Positions 46,273-54,281 of a stretch of DNA of 64,000 nucleotides are shown here, one piece after another; positions within the stretch are counted from its first letter, which is position 1, and every line of letters begins with the position of its first letter. Both the position numbers and the translations under genes were made by a program. The notes below the pieces were generated by a model. That model was not told the origin of the DNA, made no database searches, and was given only the letters and a program-made list of their open reading frames with translations. The stretch is from Sphingopyxis sp. PET50. GTDB lineage: Bacteria; Pseudomonadota; Alphaproteobacteria; Sphingomonadales; Sphingomonadaceae. The stretch covers positions 3,100,001 to 3,164,000 of the forward strand of contig NZ_CP104207.1 of the NCBI RefSeq assembly GCF_025244705.1, read 5' to 3'.

Positions 46273-46643
46273 GCCGTCAGCTCGGACTGCGAGAACATGA
46301 AGGCGTTGCCGTCGGGATCATAGAAGGTGAGCAGCTTGACGAGGCCGGGGATATGCTGAATGTCGCCGTCCTGGCGCACGCCCTCGGCATCGAGATGCGC
46401 CTTGGCGGCCGCGATATCCTCGACCTCGAACACATTGGTGGCGCCGCCGCCCTGGACGACCTCCTCGACCTGGCTGAGGCCGATGTTCACCCCCGCCATC
46501 GGGGTCCTGAGCTCGCACCAGCCGATTTCGTCGGCGCGGTAGAGCAGCTCGCACAGCATCACCCGCTCGTACCAGGCGATCGACGCCGTCATGTCCCTGA
46601 CGCCCATCGAACAAGTGAGTTCGGACCCGATCTTCAACACCAT
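46269..46643 (-). CDS. VOC-family (glyoxalase/bleomycin resistance-like) protein
   Basis: A 124-residue vicinal-oxygen-chelate protein of two beta-alpha-beta-beta-beta units. The first unit has MGVRDMTASIAWYERVM and the second VFEVEDIAAAKAHLDAEG with the end LLTFYDPDGNAFMFSQ. The Glu/His metal ligands of true glyoxalases are incomplete, so the activity is undefined. It is the first gene of a two-gene minus-strand unit. Confidence 0.87.
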   Translation of the reverse strand: MVLKIGSELTCSMGVRDMTASIAWYERVMLCELLYRADEIGWCELRTPMAGVNIGLSQVEEVVQGGGATNVFEVEDIAAAKAHLDAEGVRQDGDIQHIPGLVKLLTFYDPDGNAFMFSQSELTA

Positions 46644-46673
46644 GCCATTTCCCCTTTCGCCCAAAGGACCCCG

Positions 46674-46771
46674 TCATTGCGAGGAGCGCAGCGACGGGGC
46701 AATCCAGGGCGGTATGTGGGCTCCGGATTGCCGCGTCGCCCCGGATCAAGTCCGGGGCTCCTCGCAATGAC
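46674..46771. repeat. CGTCATTGCGAGG-type palindromic repeat
   Basis: CGTCATTGCGAGGAGCGCAG on the left and CTCCTCGCAATGACG on the right are inverted; the centre has a GGGGCAATCC/GGATTGCCGC pair. A sister copy is at 49134-49217. It lies between the divergent VOC and wHTH regulator genes. Confidence 0.9.
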
Positions 46772-46843
46772 GATGCCTCACGAATCGCAGCCGAAGCTCC
46801 AGTGCGCTTGCATCTATAGTCCGGTTTGTATAGTTACTAGCAA

Positions 46844-47384
46844 ATGCCGTCAAGCATGCCCGATCCGCTGCTCGCCCAGTTGACCAGCCATCGCTGGCTC
46901 GTGCCGCTGCTCGCCGACCTCGCGGCGCATCGCGGGGCGCGCTTCGTCGAACTGGTGAACCGGTTGGCACTGCCCCGCGACAGCCTGGCACGCACGCTCG
47001 ATGCCGCGGCGGCGATCGGCTGGGTGCAGCGCAACCCCGGTCACGGTCATCCGCTGCGCCCCGAATATATCCTGACCGAGGCGGGCACGGGGGCCGCGCT
47101 GCGCGCCGCGACGATCAGCCGGCGCGCAGGCGGCGCTCGGCCTGCCGCCCGGCGCGGGGACGCGCTGGGGGCTGCCGCTGGTCGCCGGCATCGGCGCGGG
47201 GCACGACCGCTTCAACGCCCTGTCGCGGCTGCTTGCGCCCGCGACGCCCCGCGCACTGTCGCAGGGGCTGACGGCGCTGGGCAGGCATGGGCTGGTGCGG
47301 CGCGAGGTGATCGATACCCGCCCGCCGAGCAGCCTTTACGGGCTGACGGGGAACGGGCGGGTGCTGGCGGAGGCTTGCGCTTAG
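46844..47384 (+). CDS. Two-domain winged-helix regulator (HxlR-like), one frameshift
   Basis: About 179 residues after correction, containing two winged-helix-like units: residues 9-70 (HRWLVPLLADLAAHRGARFV) and 110-175 (FNALSRLLAPATPRALSQGL, GLVRREVIDTRPPSSLYGLT). The frame break is at 47117, where AGCCGGC replaces GCCGGC. Two direct copies of TATAGT (46815 and 46830) just upstream are candidate operator half-sites. Target genes are unknown; VOC is the nearest divergent gene. Confidence 0.78.
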
Positions 47385-47457
47385 CGTTCCCCGGCGAAAG
47401 CCGGGGCCCATGCAACGTCGCGCCAGCGCCCTGGGCCCCGGCTTTCGCCGGGGAGCG
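47385..47457. repeat. CCCCGGCGAAAGCCGGGG palindrome between convergent genes
   Basis: Arms 47385-47410 and 47432-47457 are 26 bp with a single mismatch and share the core of the repeat at 18851-18947. It sits between the convergent regulator and GMC genes, a probable bidirectional terminator. Confidence 0.92.
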
Positions 47458-47458
47458 G

Positions 47459-49045
47459 TCAGGCCAACGCCGCCTTCACGAAATCCGCCACGCGCTCGCC
47501 GATCATGATGCTGGGCGCGTTGGTATTTCCCGATACCAGCCGCGGCATGATGCTGGCATCGGCCACCCACAGCCCGTCGATCCCCTTCGCCTTCAGCGCC
47601 GGATCGACCACCGCATCGGCATCGCTGCCCATCCGGCACGTGCCCACGGGATGATAGACGGTATCGGCGCGGCTGCGGATCAGCGCGTCGAGCGCGGCAT
47701 CGTCGGTCAGGTCGACCGGGTGCCGGTCGGCGCCGGCATAGTCCGACAACGGCGGCGCGGCGGCGATGCGGTGCATCATCCGCACCCCCGCCCGCAGGGT
47801 GACCATGTCGCGCTCGTCGGTCAGGAAGCCGGGGTCGATCGCGGGCGCCGCCGCGGCATCGCGCGATGCGAGCCGCACCGTCCCCCGGCTCTCGGGCCTG
47901 AGCACGCAGGCGTGGCACGAAAAGCCATGCCCCTTCACCTTGGCGCGTCCATGATCCTCGAGCATCGCGGGCACGAAATGATATTGCACGTCGGGCGCGG
48001 GCAGGTCGGGATGCGATTTCCAGAAGCCGCCCGCTTCGGCGAAACAGGTCGTCATGATGCCGGTGCGTTTCAGCCGATGTTCGACGATCGCCTTCACCAT
48101 CCGCCACGTCCCGCCCAGGCTGTCGCCGAACGGATCGGTCGAGCGCGTCTCCCAGCTCGACACATAGTCGATATGGTCCTGCAGATCGGCGCCCACCGCG
48201 GCGCGGTCGGCGACGACGGCGATGCCATGCTCGCGCAGATGGGCCGCGGGTCCGATGCCCGACAGCATCAATATCTGCGGGCTGCCGAACGCCCCCGCCG
48301 ACAGGATCACCCCGCCGCGGGCGCGCAGCGTCTCGCGGCTTCTTCCGCGCCGGATCACCACCCCGGCCGCGCGGCCATCGTCGACCAATATCTTCTCGAC
48401 GAGGGCGCCCGTGCGGATGTCGAAATTGGCGCGGCCGCGCAGCGGTTCGACATAGGCGCGCGACGCCGACCAGCGCTCGCCCGCCTTCTGCGTCGTCTGA
48501 TAGAGGCCAAAGCCTTCCTGCTGCGCGCCGTTGAAATCGGCGGTGCGCGGCAGTTGCAGCGACGCCGCGCTCTCGATGAAGCGGCGGCTCGTCACATTGG
48601 GGCAGCGCTGGTCCATGACATTGAGCGGCCCGTCGGCGCCGTGATAATCGTCGGCCCCGCGCTCATTGCCCTCGCTGCGTTTGAACCAGGGCAGCACGTC
48701 GGCATAGCTCCAGCCGGTCGCGCCGAGCGACTCCCATTGGTCGTAGTCGAAGGCGTGCCCCCGGATATAGACCATCGCGTTGATCGCGCTCGACCCGCCG
48801 AGCCCGCGCCCGCGCGGCTGATATCCGGTGCGGCCGTTCAGCCCCTTTTGCGGGACGGTGTCGTACCGATAGTTCGACGCCTTGGGGATGAAGGGCATGA
48901 AGCCCGGCGTCTTCACGCGAACGATGTCGTTCGTCCCGCCCGCCTCGACGAGGCACACGGTCCGCTTGCCGTCTTCGGCGAGCCGCCCCGCCGCCGCGCT
49001 CCCCGCGCTGCCGCCGCCGATGACGATGATGTCGAACTGATCCAT
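47459..49045 (-). CDS. GMC-family FAD oxidoreductase (choline/alcohol dehydrogenase type)
   Basis: A 528-residue flavoenzyme. The FAD loop is IIVIGGGSAGSAAAGRLAED, the GMC signature 1 is GRGLGGSSAINAMVYIRGH, signature 2 is GAFGSPQILMLSGIGP, and the C-terminal catalytic His region is YHPVGTCRMGSDADAVVDP with NTNAPSIMIGE. It oxidises an alcohol, probably feeding an aldehyde; the substrate cannot be read. Transcribed alone. Confidence 0.93.
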   Translation of the reverse strand: MDQFDIIVIGGGSAGSAAAGRLAEDGKRTVCLVEAGGTNDIVRVKTPGFMPFIPKASNYRYDTVPQKGLNGRTGYQPRGRGLGGSSAINAMVYIRGHAFDYDQWESLGATGWSYADVLPWFKRSEGNERGADDYHGADGPLNVMDQRCPNVTSRRFIESAASLQLPRTADFNGAQQEGFGLYQTTQKAGERWSASRAYVEPLRGRANFDIRTGALVEKILVDDGRAAGVVIRRGRSRETLRARGGVILSAGAFGSPQILMLSGIGPAAHLREHGIAVVADRAAVGADLQDHIDYVSSWETRSTDPFGDSLGGTWRMVKAIVEHRLKRTGIMTTCFAEAGGFWKSHPDLPAPDVQYHFVPAMLEDHGRAKVKGHGFSCHACVLRPESRGTVRLASRDAAAAPAIDPGFLTDERDMVTLRAGVRMMHRIAAAPPLSDYAGADRHPVDLTDDAALDALIRSRADTVYHPVGTCRMGSDADAVVDPALKAKGIDGLWVADASIMPRLVSGNTNAPSIMIGERVADFVKAALA

Positions 49046-49133
49046 GTACCGCTCCCCTCGCGCCGCCTGCGCGGCGGTCGTCCGGGTGCTTACATGAATG
49101 TCATTAGGGGGTGTGGCAAGCGTTCAAACATTC

Positions 49134-49217
49134 GTCATTGCGAGCCCGGCAACGCCGGGCGAAGCAATCCAGAGCGGTTTCAGGCCGCCCTAGATTGCTT
49201 CGCTTCGCTCGCAATGA
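49134..49217. repeat. CGTCATTGCGAG-type palindromic repeat, second copy
   Basis: GTCATTGCGAGCCCGGCAAC and GCTTCGCTCGCAATGAC are inverted ends enclosing a CAATCC..TAGATTG pair. The 3' end of the sterol desaturase gene lies inside it, so the protein ends in repeat-encoded residues (IASEAKQSRAA). Confidence 0.9.
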
Positions 49218-50134
49218 CGTCAGAAGCATCGGCTGCTGCACCCGATGCCGCCGCCCAGCGTTCCTTGATCATCGCGCTCGTCGCGCGGCTGCCGTCGTGG
49301 CTCCAGCCCGGCTCGCGCCACATATAGGAGAGTTTGTGCCGCCACGGCGCGTGCCAGACGTCCTTCGCGATGCCGACCCATTCGTGGACCGCGGCCCATA
49401 GGATGTTGAAGCTGCCGAGTTGCTTGACGATGCCGTAGCGCACCGGCTCGTCGTCGCGCTCGGCGACGAAGCTGCCGAACATCCGGTCCCAGATGATGAA
49501 GACGCCGAGCATAGTTCGCGTCGAGATAGCGCGGGTTGACGCCATGATGGACACGGTGATGCGACGGCGTGTTCATTACCGCCTCGAACCAGCGCGGCAT
49601 CCGCCCGATCGCCTCGGTATGGATCCAGAACTGATAGATGAGATTCAGCCCGGCGCAGAAGAACACCATCGCGGGCGGAAAGCCGATCAGGAACAAGGGC
49701 AGGCGGAACAGGAAAGTCAGGCTGAAAAAGCCGGTCCAGGTCTGCCGCAGCGCGGTCGACAGATTATAATGCTGGCTCGAATGGTGGATGACATGGCTCG
49801 CCCAGAACCAGCGCACGCGGTGGGCGCTGCGGTGGAAGACATAATAGGCGAGATCGTCGAGGAAGAAGCAGAGGATCCACGCCCACCACCAGGTGCGGAA
49901 TTCGATCCCGATGTCGAACAGCCGGTACTGGTACACCCACACCGACATGCCGACCACCGCCGCGCCGACAAGCGCGCCCGCGACCTGGCTGACCGTGCCG
50001 AGCATCAGTGAGGTCAACGTGTCGCGCGCCTCGTAGCGGCTTCTGTCCTTGCGCAGCGAATAGACCATCTCGGCGATCAGCAGCAGGATGAAGGCGGGCA
50101 CCGCATAGACGACCGGATCGGGGAGCTTATCCAT
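49180..50134 (-). CDS. Sterol desaturase family (fatty acid hydroxylase superfamily) protein, one frameshift
   Basis: A membrane di-iron hydroxylase of about 317 residues after correction. Histidine boxes: DDLAYYVFHRSAHRVRW, HVIHHSSQHYN and TPSHHRVHHGVNPRYLD. The frame breaks at 49504-49510 (plus strand GCCGAGC for GCCGGC); corrected it reads ANYAGVFIIWDRMFGSF. The last residues come from a palindromic repeat. It overlaps the upstream hypothetical gene by 8 bp. Substrate unknown: sterol, hopanoid or fatty acyl lipid. Confidence 0.87.
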
Positions 50135-50534
50135 GGGTCAGGCTCCGCATCCGCGCCGCCCATGCGCCCGCGTCCTTGCCCAGATTGAGCGTCACTGCGC
50201 CGAAGCTGCGCTCGGCCGGGATCAGGGTCAGGAAATCCTTGTCGAGCCGCGCCATCATCTGCGGGTCCACGGGCCGCGCCGCGAAATGATTGCCGTGCGC
50301 GCGCACCAGCATCATCCGCCCTTCGGCATTGCGGACGAGCGCCGCGAACCCCGCCCGGTCGCGCGCGACCTCGGTGCCGCGAAACCCCGCCTCGGCCTCT
50401 TCGGCAAGGCGGATCGCCTGGGCATCGTCCGCGATCCGCGGATCGGCGCCGAGTCCCATCCTGCCGACGAGCCACGCGACGAACAGCACGGCGGCCAGCG
50501 AAACGCCGAGCTGGATCAAATCGGCAATCGTCAT
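50127..50534 (-). CDS. Hypothetical protein with one N-terminal membrane segment
   Basis: A 135-residue protein starting MTIADLIQLGVSLAAVLFVA. One anchor is followed by a soluble domain with GFRGTEVARDRAGFAALVRN and LVRAHGNHFAARPVD. It lies between a phosphatase-like gene and the sterol desaturase gene with overlapping ends, so it belongs to a three-gene unit. No family recognised. Confidence 0.75.
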   Translation of the reverse strand: MTIADLIQLGVSLAAVLFVAWLVGRMGLGADPRIADDAQAIRLAEEAEAGFRGTEVARDRAGFAALVRNAEGRMMLVRAHGNHFAARPVDPQMMARLDKDFLTLIPAERSFGAVTLNLGKDAGAWAARMRSLTHG

Positions 50535-50965
50535 CTTTCCCCCGCGAGCGCATCCATCATCGGCCGCAGCCCCGACAGGTCGTAACCCGCCTTCGCCGCC
50601 GCGTCGCACAGCGCATCCACATCGTCGCCCGCGCGCGCGCGCGTCAGCGCCCACAGATGCGTCGACCGCGTGCCCGACCGGCAATAGGCGAGCACGGGTC
50701 CGGTCGCCCCCGCCAGCACCGCGTCGAGCGCGTCGATCTGCGCATGGCTGAAGCCCGCATGGCCGATCGGGATGGCGGCATAGGCCAGCCCCTCGGCGGC
50801 GGCGGCGTGCGCGATCGCCTCGCCCTGCGGCGCCGAGGGCTCCTCGCCATCGGGACGGTTGTTGACGATCATCGCGAAACCCGCGGCCTTGGCGGCGGCG
50901 ATATCCTCGATCGAGATTTGCGGGGCGACGCTATAGGCGTCGGTCAGGGGTCGAAAATCGCTCAT
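50531..50965 (-). CDS. TIGR01244-type phosphatase/sulfurtransferase-like protein
   Basis: A 144-residue protein of the DUF442/Blh-N family. The catalytic loop is LAYCRSGTRSTHLW (C-x5-R), and the N-terminal part has VAPQISIEDIAAAKAAGF and NNRPDGEEPSAPQ, typical of dual-specificity-like phosphatases annotated as TIGR01244 sulfurtransferases. First gene of the unit with the anchored hypothetical and sterol desaturase genes. Confidence 0.87.
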   Translation of the reverse strand: MSDFRPLTDAYSVAPQISIEDIAAAKAAGFAMIVNNRPDGEEPSAPQGEAIAHAAAAEGLAYAAIPIGHAGFSHAQIDALDAVLAGATGPVLAYCRSGTRSTHLWALTRARAGDDVDALCDAAAKAGYDLSGLRPMMDALAGER

Positions 50966-51010
50966 GGCGGCGGTCTAATGCCGATGGGGCGGTGCTGACA
51001 AGCATGAAGG

Positions 51011-52006
51011 TCAACCGTCGGGATATTGGTCGATACACTCCTGCATCTCGGCCCAGAGTTCCGGACTCTCGGTCAGCGACAGCCGGTACCGGCTTTTGCC
51101 GACGATCACGATCGACGCCGTCCGGCCCGCCTTCAGCAGCGGCCAGAACAGGCGCTGGTTGGCGCCGAAGAGATAGCTGCTGACCCCGTCATCCTCGTTC
51201 GTGCTGCCGTTGAAAAAGGGGATCGGGAAGGCCGCATCGACGATCATCGCGGTTCCCGGATAATTTTCGGCGGTCACGCCCTCGGCAAATGCCGGGACCA
51301 CATCGCCATCGGGGGTATCGACCAGCCTGAACCCGCGGTTGTGCGGCTCGAACATATCGCCTTCCGTCTCCTCGTCGAAGCGGGGAAGCCCCTTGCTCTT
51401 GACCACGATATGCCCATCGCCGAAATTGTTGAAACCGAGCACCAGTTCGGTGTCGCGGCCAAGCGACCGTCTGGCGGTACAAAAATCATATTTCGACTGA
51501 AACGACCAGCCGCCCGGGAATGTCAGGCTCTTCTCCGGGATCGGCGGCGGCTCCCGGCCCTGCCGCGACAGCGCGGCATCGTCCGCAAATTGCGCGGCGT
51601 CGGCGGTGGCCAGAAGCTCGGCCATCGCGCGATAGTCGGGGTCATGCGCATCCTTGAGCTTGTCGCAGGCATCGAGCCGCTTCAGCAGATGCGCCGCGCG
51701 CGCATCGCCCTCGGCGGGCAGCGCGACCACCGCCTCGCCCTCCTCATTGTGGACGCGGTCGAATATGGCCTGACGCGCCGCCTCGTCGACATCGCGCACA
51801 TCGCTGCCGAGGCTGAACCAGGTCAGCGCGATGGCGTTGCGCACGCGGTTCTTTTCGGCGTCCCCCTCTTCGAGCACCCCCATCAAGCTGTTGAGCACGC
51901 CGCAGCGCATCGCCGCCTCCAGCATGAGCGGCGGCGGCGCCTCCTGCGCGGCTGTGGGGATGGCGAACAACAGGGCGGGGATCAGCGGCAGGGCATGGCG
52001 CAGCAT
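51011..52006 (-). CDS. Hypothetical exported protein
   Basis: A 331-residue protein with a signal peptide ending FAIPTAAQ; start ATG 52006 is chosen because a GGAG lies about 7 bp upstream and longer starts read through repeat DNA. The mature part has an N-terminal helical domain with MRCGVLNSLMGVLEEG and a C-terminal beta-rich region. Conserved-looking cysteines occur in AMRCGV, ACDKL, YDFCTA and MQECID. Function unknown. Confidence 0.75.
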   Translation of the reverse strand: MLRHALPLIPALLFAIPTAAQEAPPPLMLEAAMRCGVLNSLMGVLEEGDAEKNRVRNAIALTWFSLGSDVRDVDEAARQAIFDRVHNEEGEAVVALPAEGDARAAHLLKRLDACDKLKDAHDPDYRAMAELLATADAAQFADDAALSRQGREPPPIPEKSLTFPGGWSFQSKYDFCTARRSLGRDTELVLGFNNFGDGHIVVKSKGLPRFDEETEGDMFEPHNRGFRLVDTPDGDVVPAFAEGVTAENYPGTAMIVDAAFPIPFFNGSTNEDDGVSSYLFGANQRLFWPLLKAGRTASIVIVGKSRYRLSLTESPELWAEMQECIDQYPDG

Positions 52007-52103
52007 GGCAGGCTCCGAAGGCCGCGACCCGGGCCCGCTCATGCGGCGGGCGCGGAGCGCTGTCAATCGGGCGACAGTTTGGGCGGAAGGCGCGGGATCA
52101 AAT

Positions 52104-52332
52104 ATTTCGCGCAAAGACGCAAAGAAGGAAGAAAAAAGGGGTCTCACACAAAGGCACGAAGGCACAAAGGGGTTCTGGAAGTTCGGCGAGAGCTTCGTCG
52201 CCGCAGGCGACTATCCATAATGGCGCTTCGCGCGATCCTTGCAGATCGGACGACAATATCCCCGTCTTTGTGCCTTCGTGCCTTTGTGTGCGATTATCCT
52301 TCCTCTTCGCGTCTTTGCGTCTTTGCGCGAAA
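52104..52332. repeat. Inverted-repeat element, copy C
   Basis: The left arm TTTCGCGCAAAGACGCAAAG plus an inner CACAAAGGCACGAAGGCACA pairs with the inverted right arm ending CTTTGCGTCTTTGCGCGAAA. The centre holds GGCGCTTCGCGCG (52222-52234), the exact inverse of a core sequence in copy A. The right arm ends 7 bp before the recQ stop. Confidence 0.88.
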
Positions 52333-52338
52333 CCCTGT

Positions 52339-54114
52339 TCAAAACTGCCGGATCACCGCCAGGAACGCGTCGCCCCATGCCTCGAGCTTCTTCGCGCCGA
52401 CCCCCGGGATCGTCCCCATCGCGTGCAGGCTGTCGGGCCGCTCGCTCGCCATCGCGCGCAGCACCGCGTCGTGGAACACGACATAGGGCGGCACCCCCGC
52501 CTCGGCGGCGAGTTCGCGCCGGGTGGCCCGGAGCGCGTCGAACAGCGGATCGCCGACCGGGTTCGCCGCGGCGCCCGTGCCTCCGCGCTCGCGCCGCGTG
52601 CGCCGCGCCGGCGGTTCGGCGATCAGCACCGGCACCTCGCCCTTCATCATCGCGCGCGCGGCGGGGCCGAACATCAGCCCGCCATGTTCAGTCGTCTCCA
52701 GCGCCTCGCGCGCGACGAGGGTGCGCACCAGCGGCTTGATGAGCCGCGCCTCCTCGCCGCCGACGATGCCGAAGACCGAGAGCTTGTCGTGTCCCCGGCT
52801 CGCGATGCGGTCGTCGCTGCGCCCGGTCAGAACCGCCTCGACATGCCCCGCGCCAAAGCTCTGCCCGGTGCGATAGACAGCGGAGAGCAGTTTCTGCGCC
52901 AGCACCGTCGCGTCGATCTGCGCCGGGGGTTCAAGGCAATTGTCGCAATTGCCGCACCGCTCGGGCGGGGTCTCGCCAAAATGGCGGAGCAGCAGCGCGC
53001 GGCGGCATTCGCTCGTCTCGACCAGCGCCGCCATCGCATTGAGCCGCGCACGTTCGCCCGCGACGCGCGCCTCGGGCAGTTCGGACAGCCGCATCCGCGC
53101 GCGCGCGAAATCGTCGGCGCCCCACAGCATCAGCGTTTCGGCGGGGTCGCCGTCGCGACCGCCGCGCCCCGTTTCCTGATAATAGGCCTCGATCGACTTG
53201 GGCAGGCCGGCGTGGGCGACGAAGCGCACGTCGGGCTTGTCGATCCCCATGCCGAAGGCGACGGTCGCGGTGACGATGCCGTCCTCCGACGCGACGAAGT
53301 CGCGCTGCACCGCCGCGCGCCGCTCCGGGTCGAGACCGGCGTGATAGGCGGCGACGCGGCGCCCGGTTGCCGCCGCCAGCCGCTCCGCGATGCGCTCGGT
53401 CCCGTCGCGCGTCGGGCAATAGACGATGCCCGGCCCCGGATTGGCGGCGATGAAATCGGCAAGCTGCTTCGCCGGGCTGACGCGCGGTGTCACCCGATAC
53501 CGGATGTTCGGCCGGTCGAAGCCCGCGAGCACCAGCCCCTCGGCCGGGATGCCGAGCTGGAGCAGGATATCCTCGCGCGTGTGCTTGTCGGCGGTTGCCG
53601 TCAGGGCGAGCCGGGGCACCGCCGGAAAGGCGTCGAGCAGCGGCCGCAGCAGGCGATAGTCGGGACGAAAATCATGCCCCCATTCGCTGACGCAATGCGC
53701 TTCGTCGATCGCGAACAGCGCGGGCGCGCGCGCCTCCATCAGCGAGCGGAACCCCTCGCCCGTCGCGCGCTCGGGCGCGATGTAGAGAAGGTCGAGCGCG
53801 CCGTCGCGATAGGCCTGCCGCGTATCGGCGAAATCGGCATCGACGCTGGTCAGCGACGCCGCGCGAATCCCCGCCGCTCGCGCGCCGCGCAGCTGGTCGT
53901 GCATCAGCGCGATCAGCGGCGACACGACGACGACGCAGCCGTCGAGCGCGACGGCGGGCAGCTGATAGGTCAAAGACTTGCTGGCGCCGGTGGGCATCAC
54001 CGCGAGCGTGCGCTGCCCCGCCATGACGCGATCGACGACATCGGCCTGTTTCCCGCGAAAATGGTCGAAACCGAAGGTCGATTTGAGGAGCGGGAGGAGC
54101 GCGTCGGCGGACAT
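52339..54114 (-). CDS. recQ: ATP-dependent DNA helicase RecQ
   Basis: A 591-residue helicase. Motif I reads VMPTGASKSLTYQLPA: the glycine before the catalytic lysine is serine, unusual, and may be a substitution error because GCCAGC stands where GCCGGC is expected. Motif II is AIDEAHCVSEWG, motif VI QETGRGGRDG, the zinc site is CGNCDNC, and an HRDC-like domain ends the protein (VFHDAVLRAMASERPDSL). Normal length and order for RecQ. Confidence 0.93.
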   Translation of the reverse strand: MSADALLPLLKSTFGFDHFRGKQADVVDRVMAGQRTLAVMPTGASKSLTYQLPAVALDGCVVVVSPLIALMHDQLRGARAAGIRAASLTSVDADFADTRQAYRDGALDLLYIAPERATGEGFRSLMEARAPALFAIDEAHCVSEWGHDFRPDYRLLRPLLDAFPAVPRLALTATADKHTREDILLQLGIPAEGLVLAGFDRPNIRYRVTPRVSPAKQLADFIAANPGPGIVYCPTRDGTERIAERLAAATGRRVAAYHAGLDPERRAAVQRDFVASEDGIVTATVAFGMGIDKPDVRFVAHAGLPKSIEAYYQETGRGGRDGDPAETLMLWGADDFARARMRLSELPEARVAGERARLNAMAALVETSECRRALLLRHFGETPPERCGNCDNCLEPPAQIDATVLAQKLLSAVYRTGQSFGAGHVEAVLTGRSDDRIASRGHDKLSVFGIVGGEEARLIKPLVRTLVAREALETTEHGGLMFGPAARAMMKGEVPVLIAEPPARRTRRERGGTGAAANPVGDPLFDALRATRRELAAEAGVPPYVVFHDAVLRAMASERPDSLHAMGTIPGVGAKKLEAWGDAFLAVIRQF

Positions 54115-54140
54115 GGTGGGGCGATAGGGCGGATGGGGCA

Positions 54141-54281
54141 CCAAACTCAAGCCCTCCCCTTCAGGGGAGGGCAGCGAGACTTGCGAACTTGTTCGTTAGT
54201 CGCAGCGGGTGGGGCCCAGAAACCATGCGCCACATCGCAGGCCCCACCCCAACCCCTCCCCTAGAGGGTAGGGGGCTTTCA
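54141..54281. repeat. CCCTCCCCT-rich intergenic repeat
   Basis: CCCTCCCC..GGGGAGGG hairpin followed by a GTGGGGCC..GGCCCCAC segment and an ACCCCTCCCC tail. It is related to the element disrupted by the insertion sequence at 3391. It lies between the recQ start and the antiporter stop. Confidence 0.7.

Noticed and set aside
46844-49327. Very long plus-strand frame across the GMC oxidoreductase locus
   Set aside because: High-GC antisense frame; the minus strand encodes a complete motif-bearing GMC enzyme, and the first part is the wHTH gene after its frameshift.
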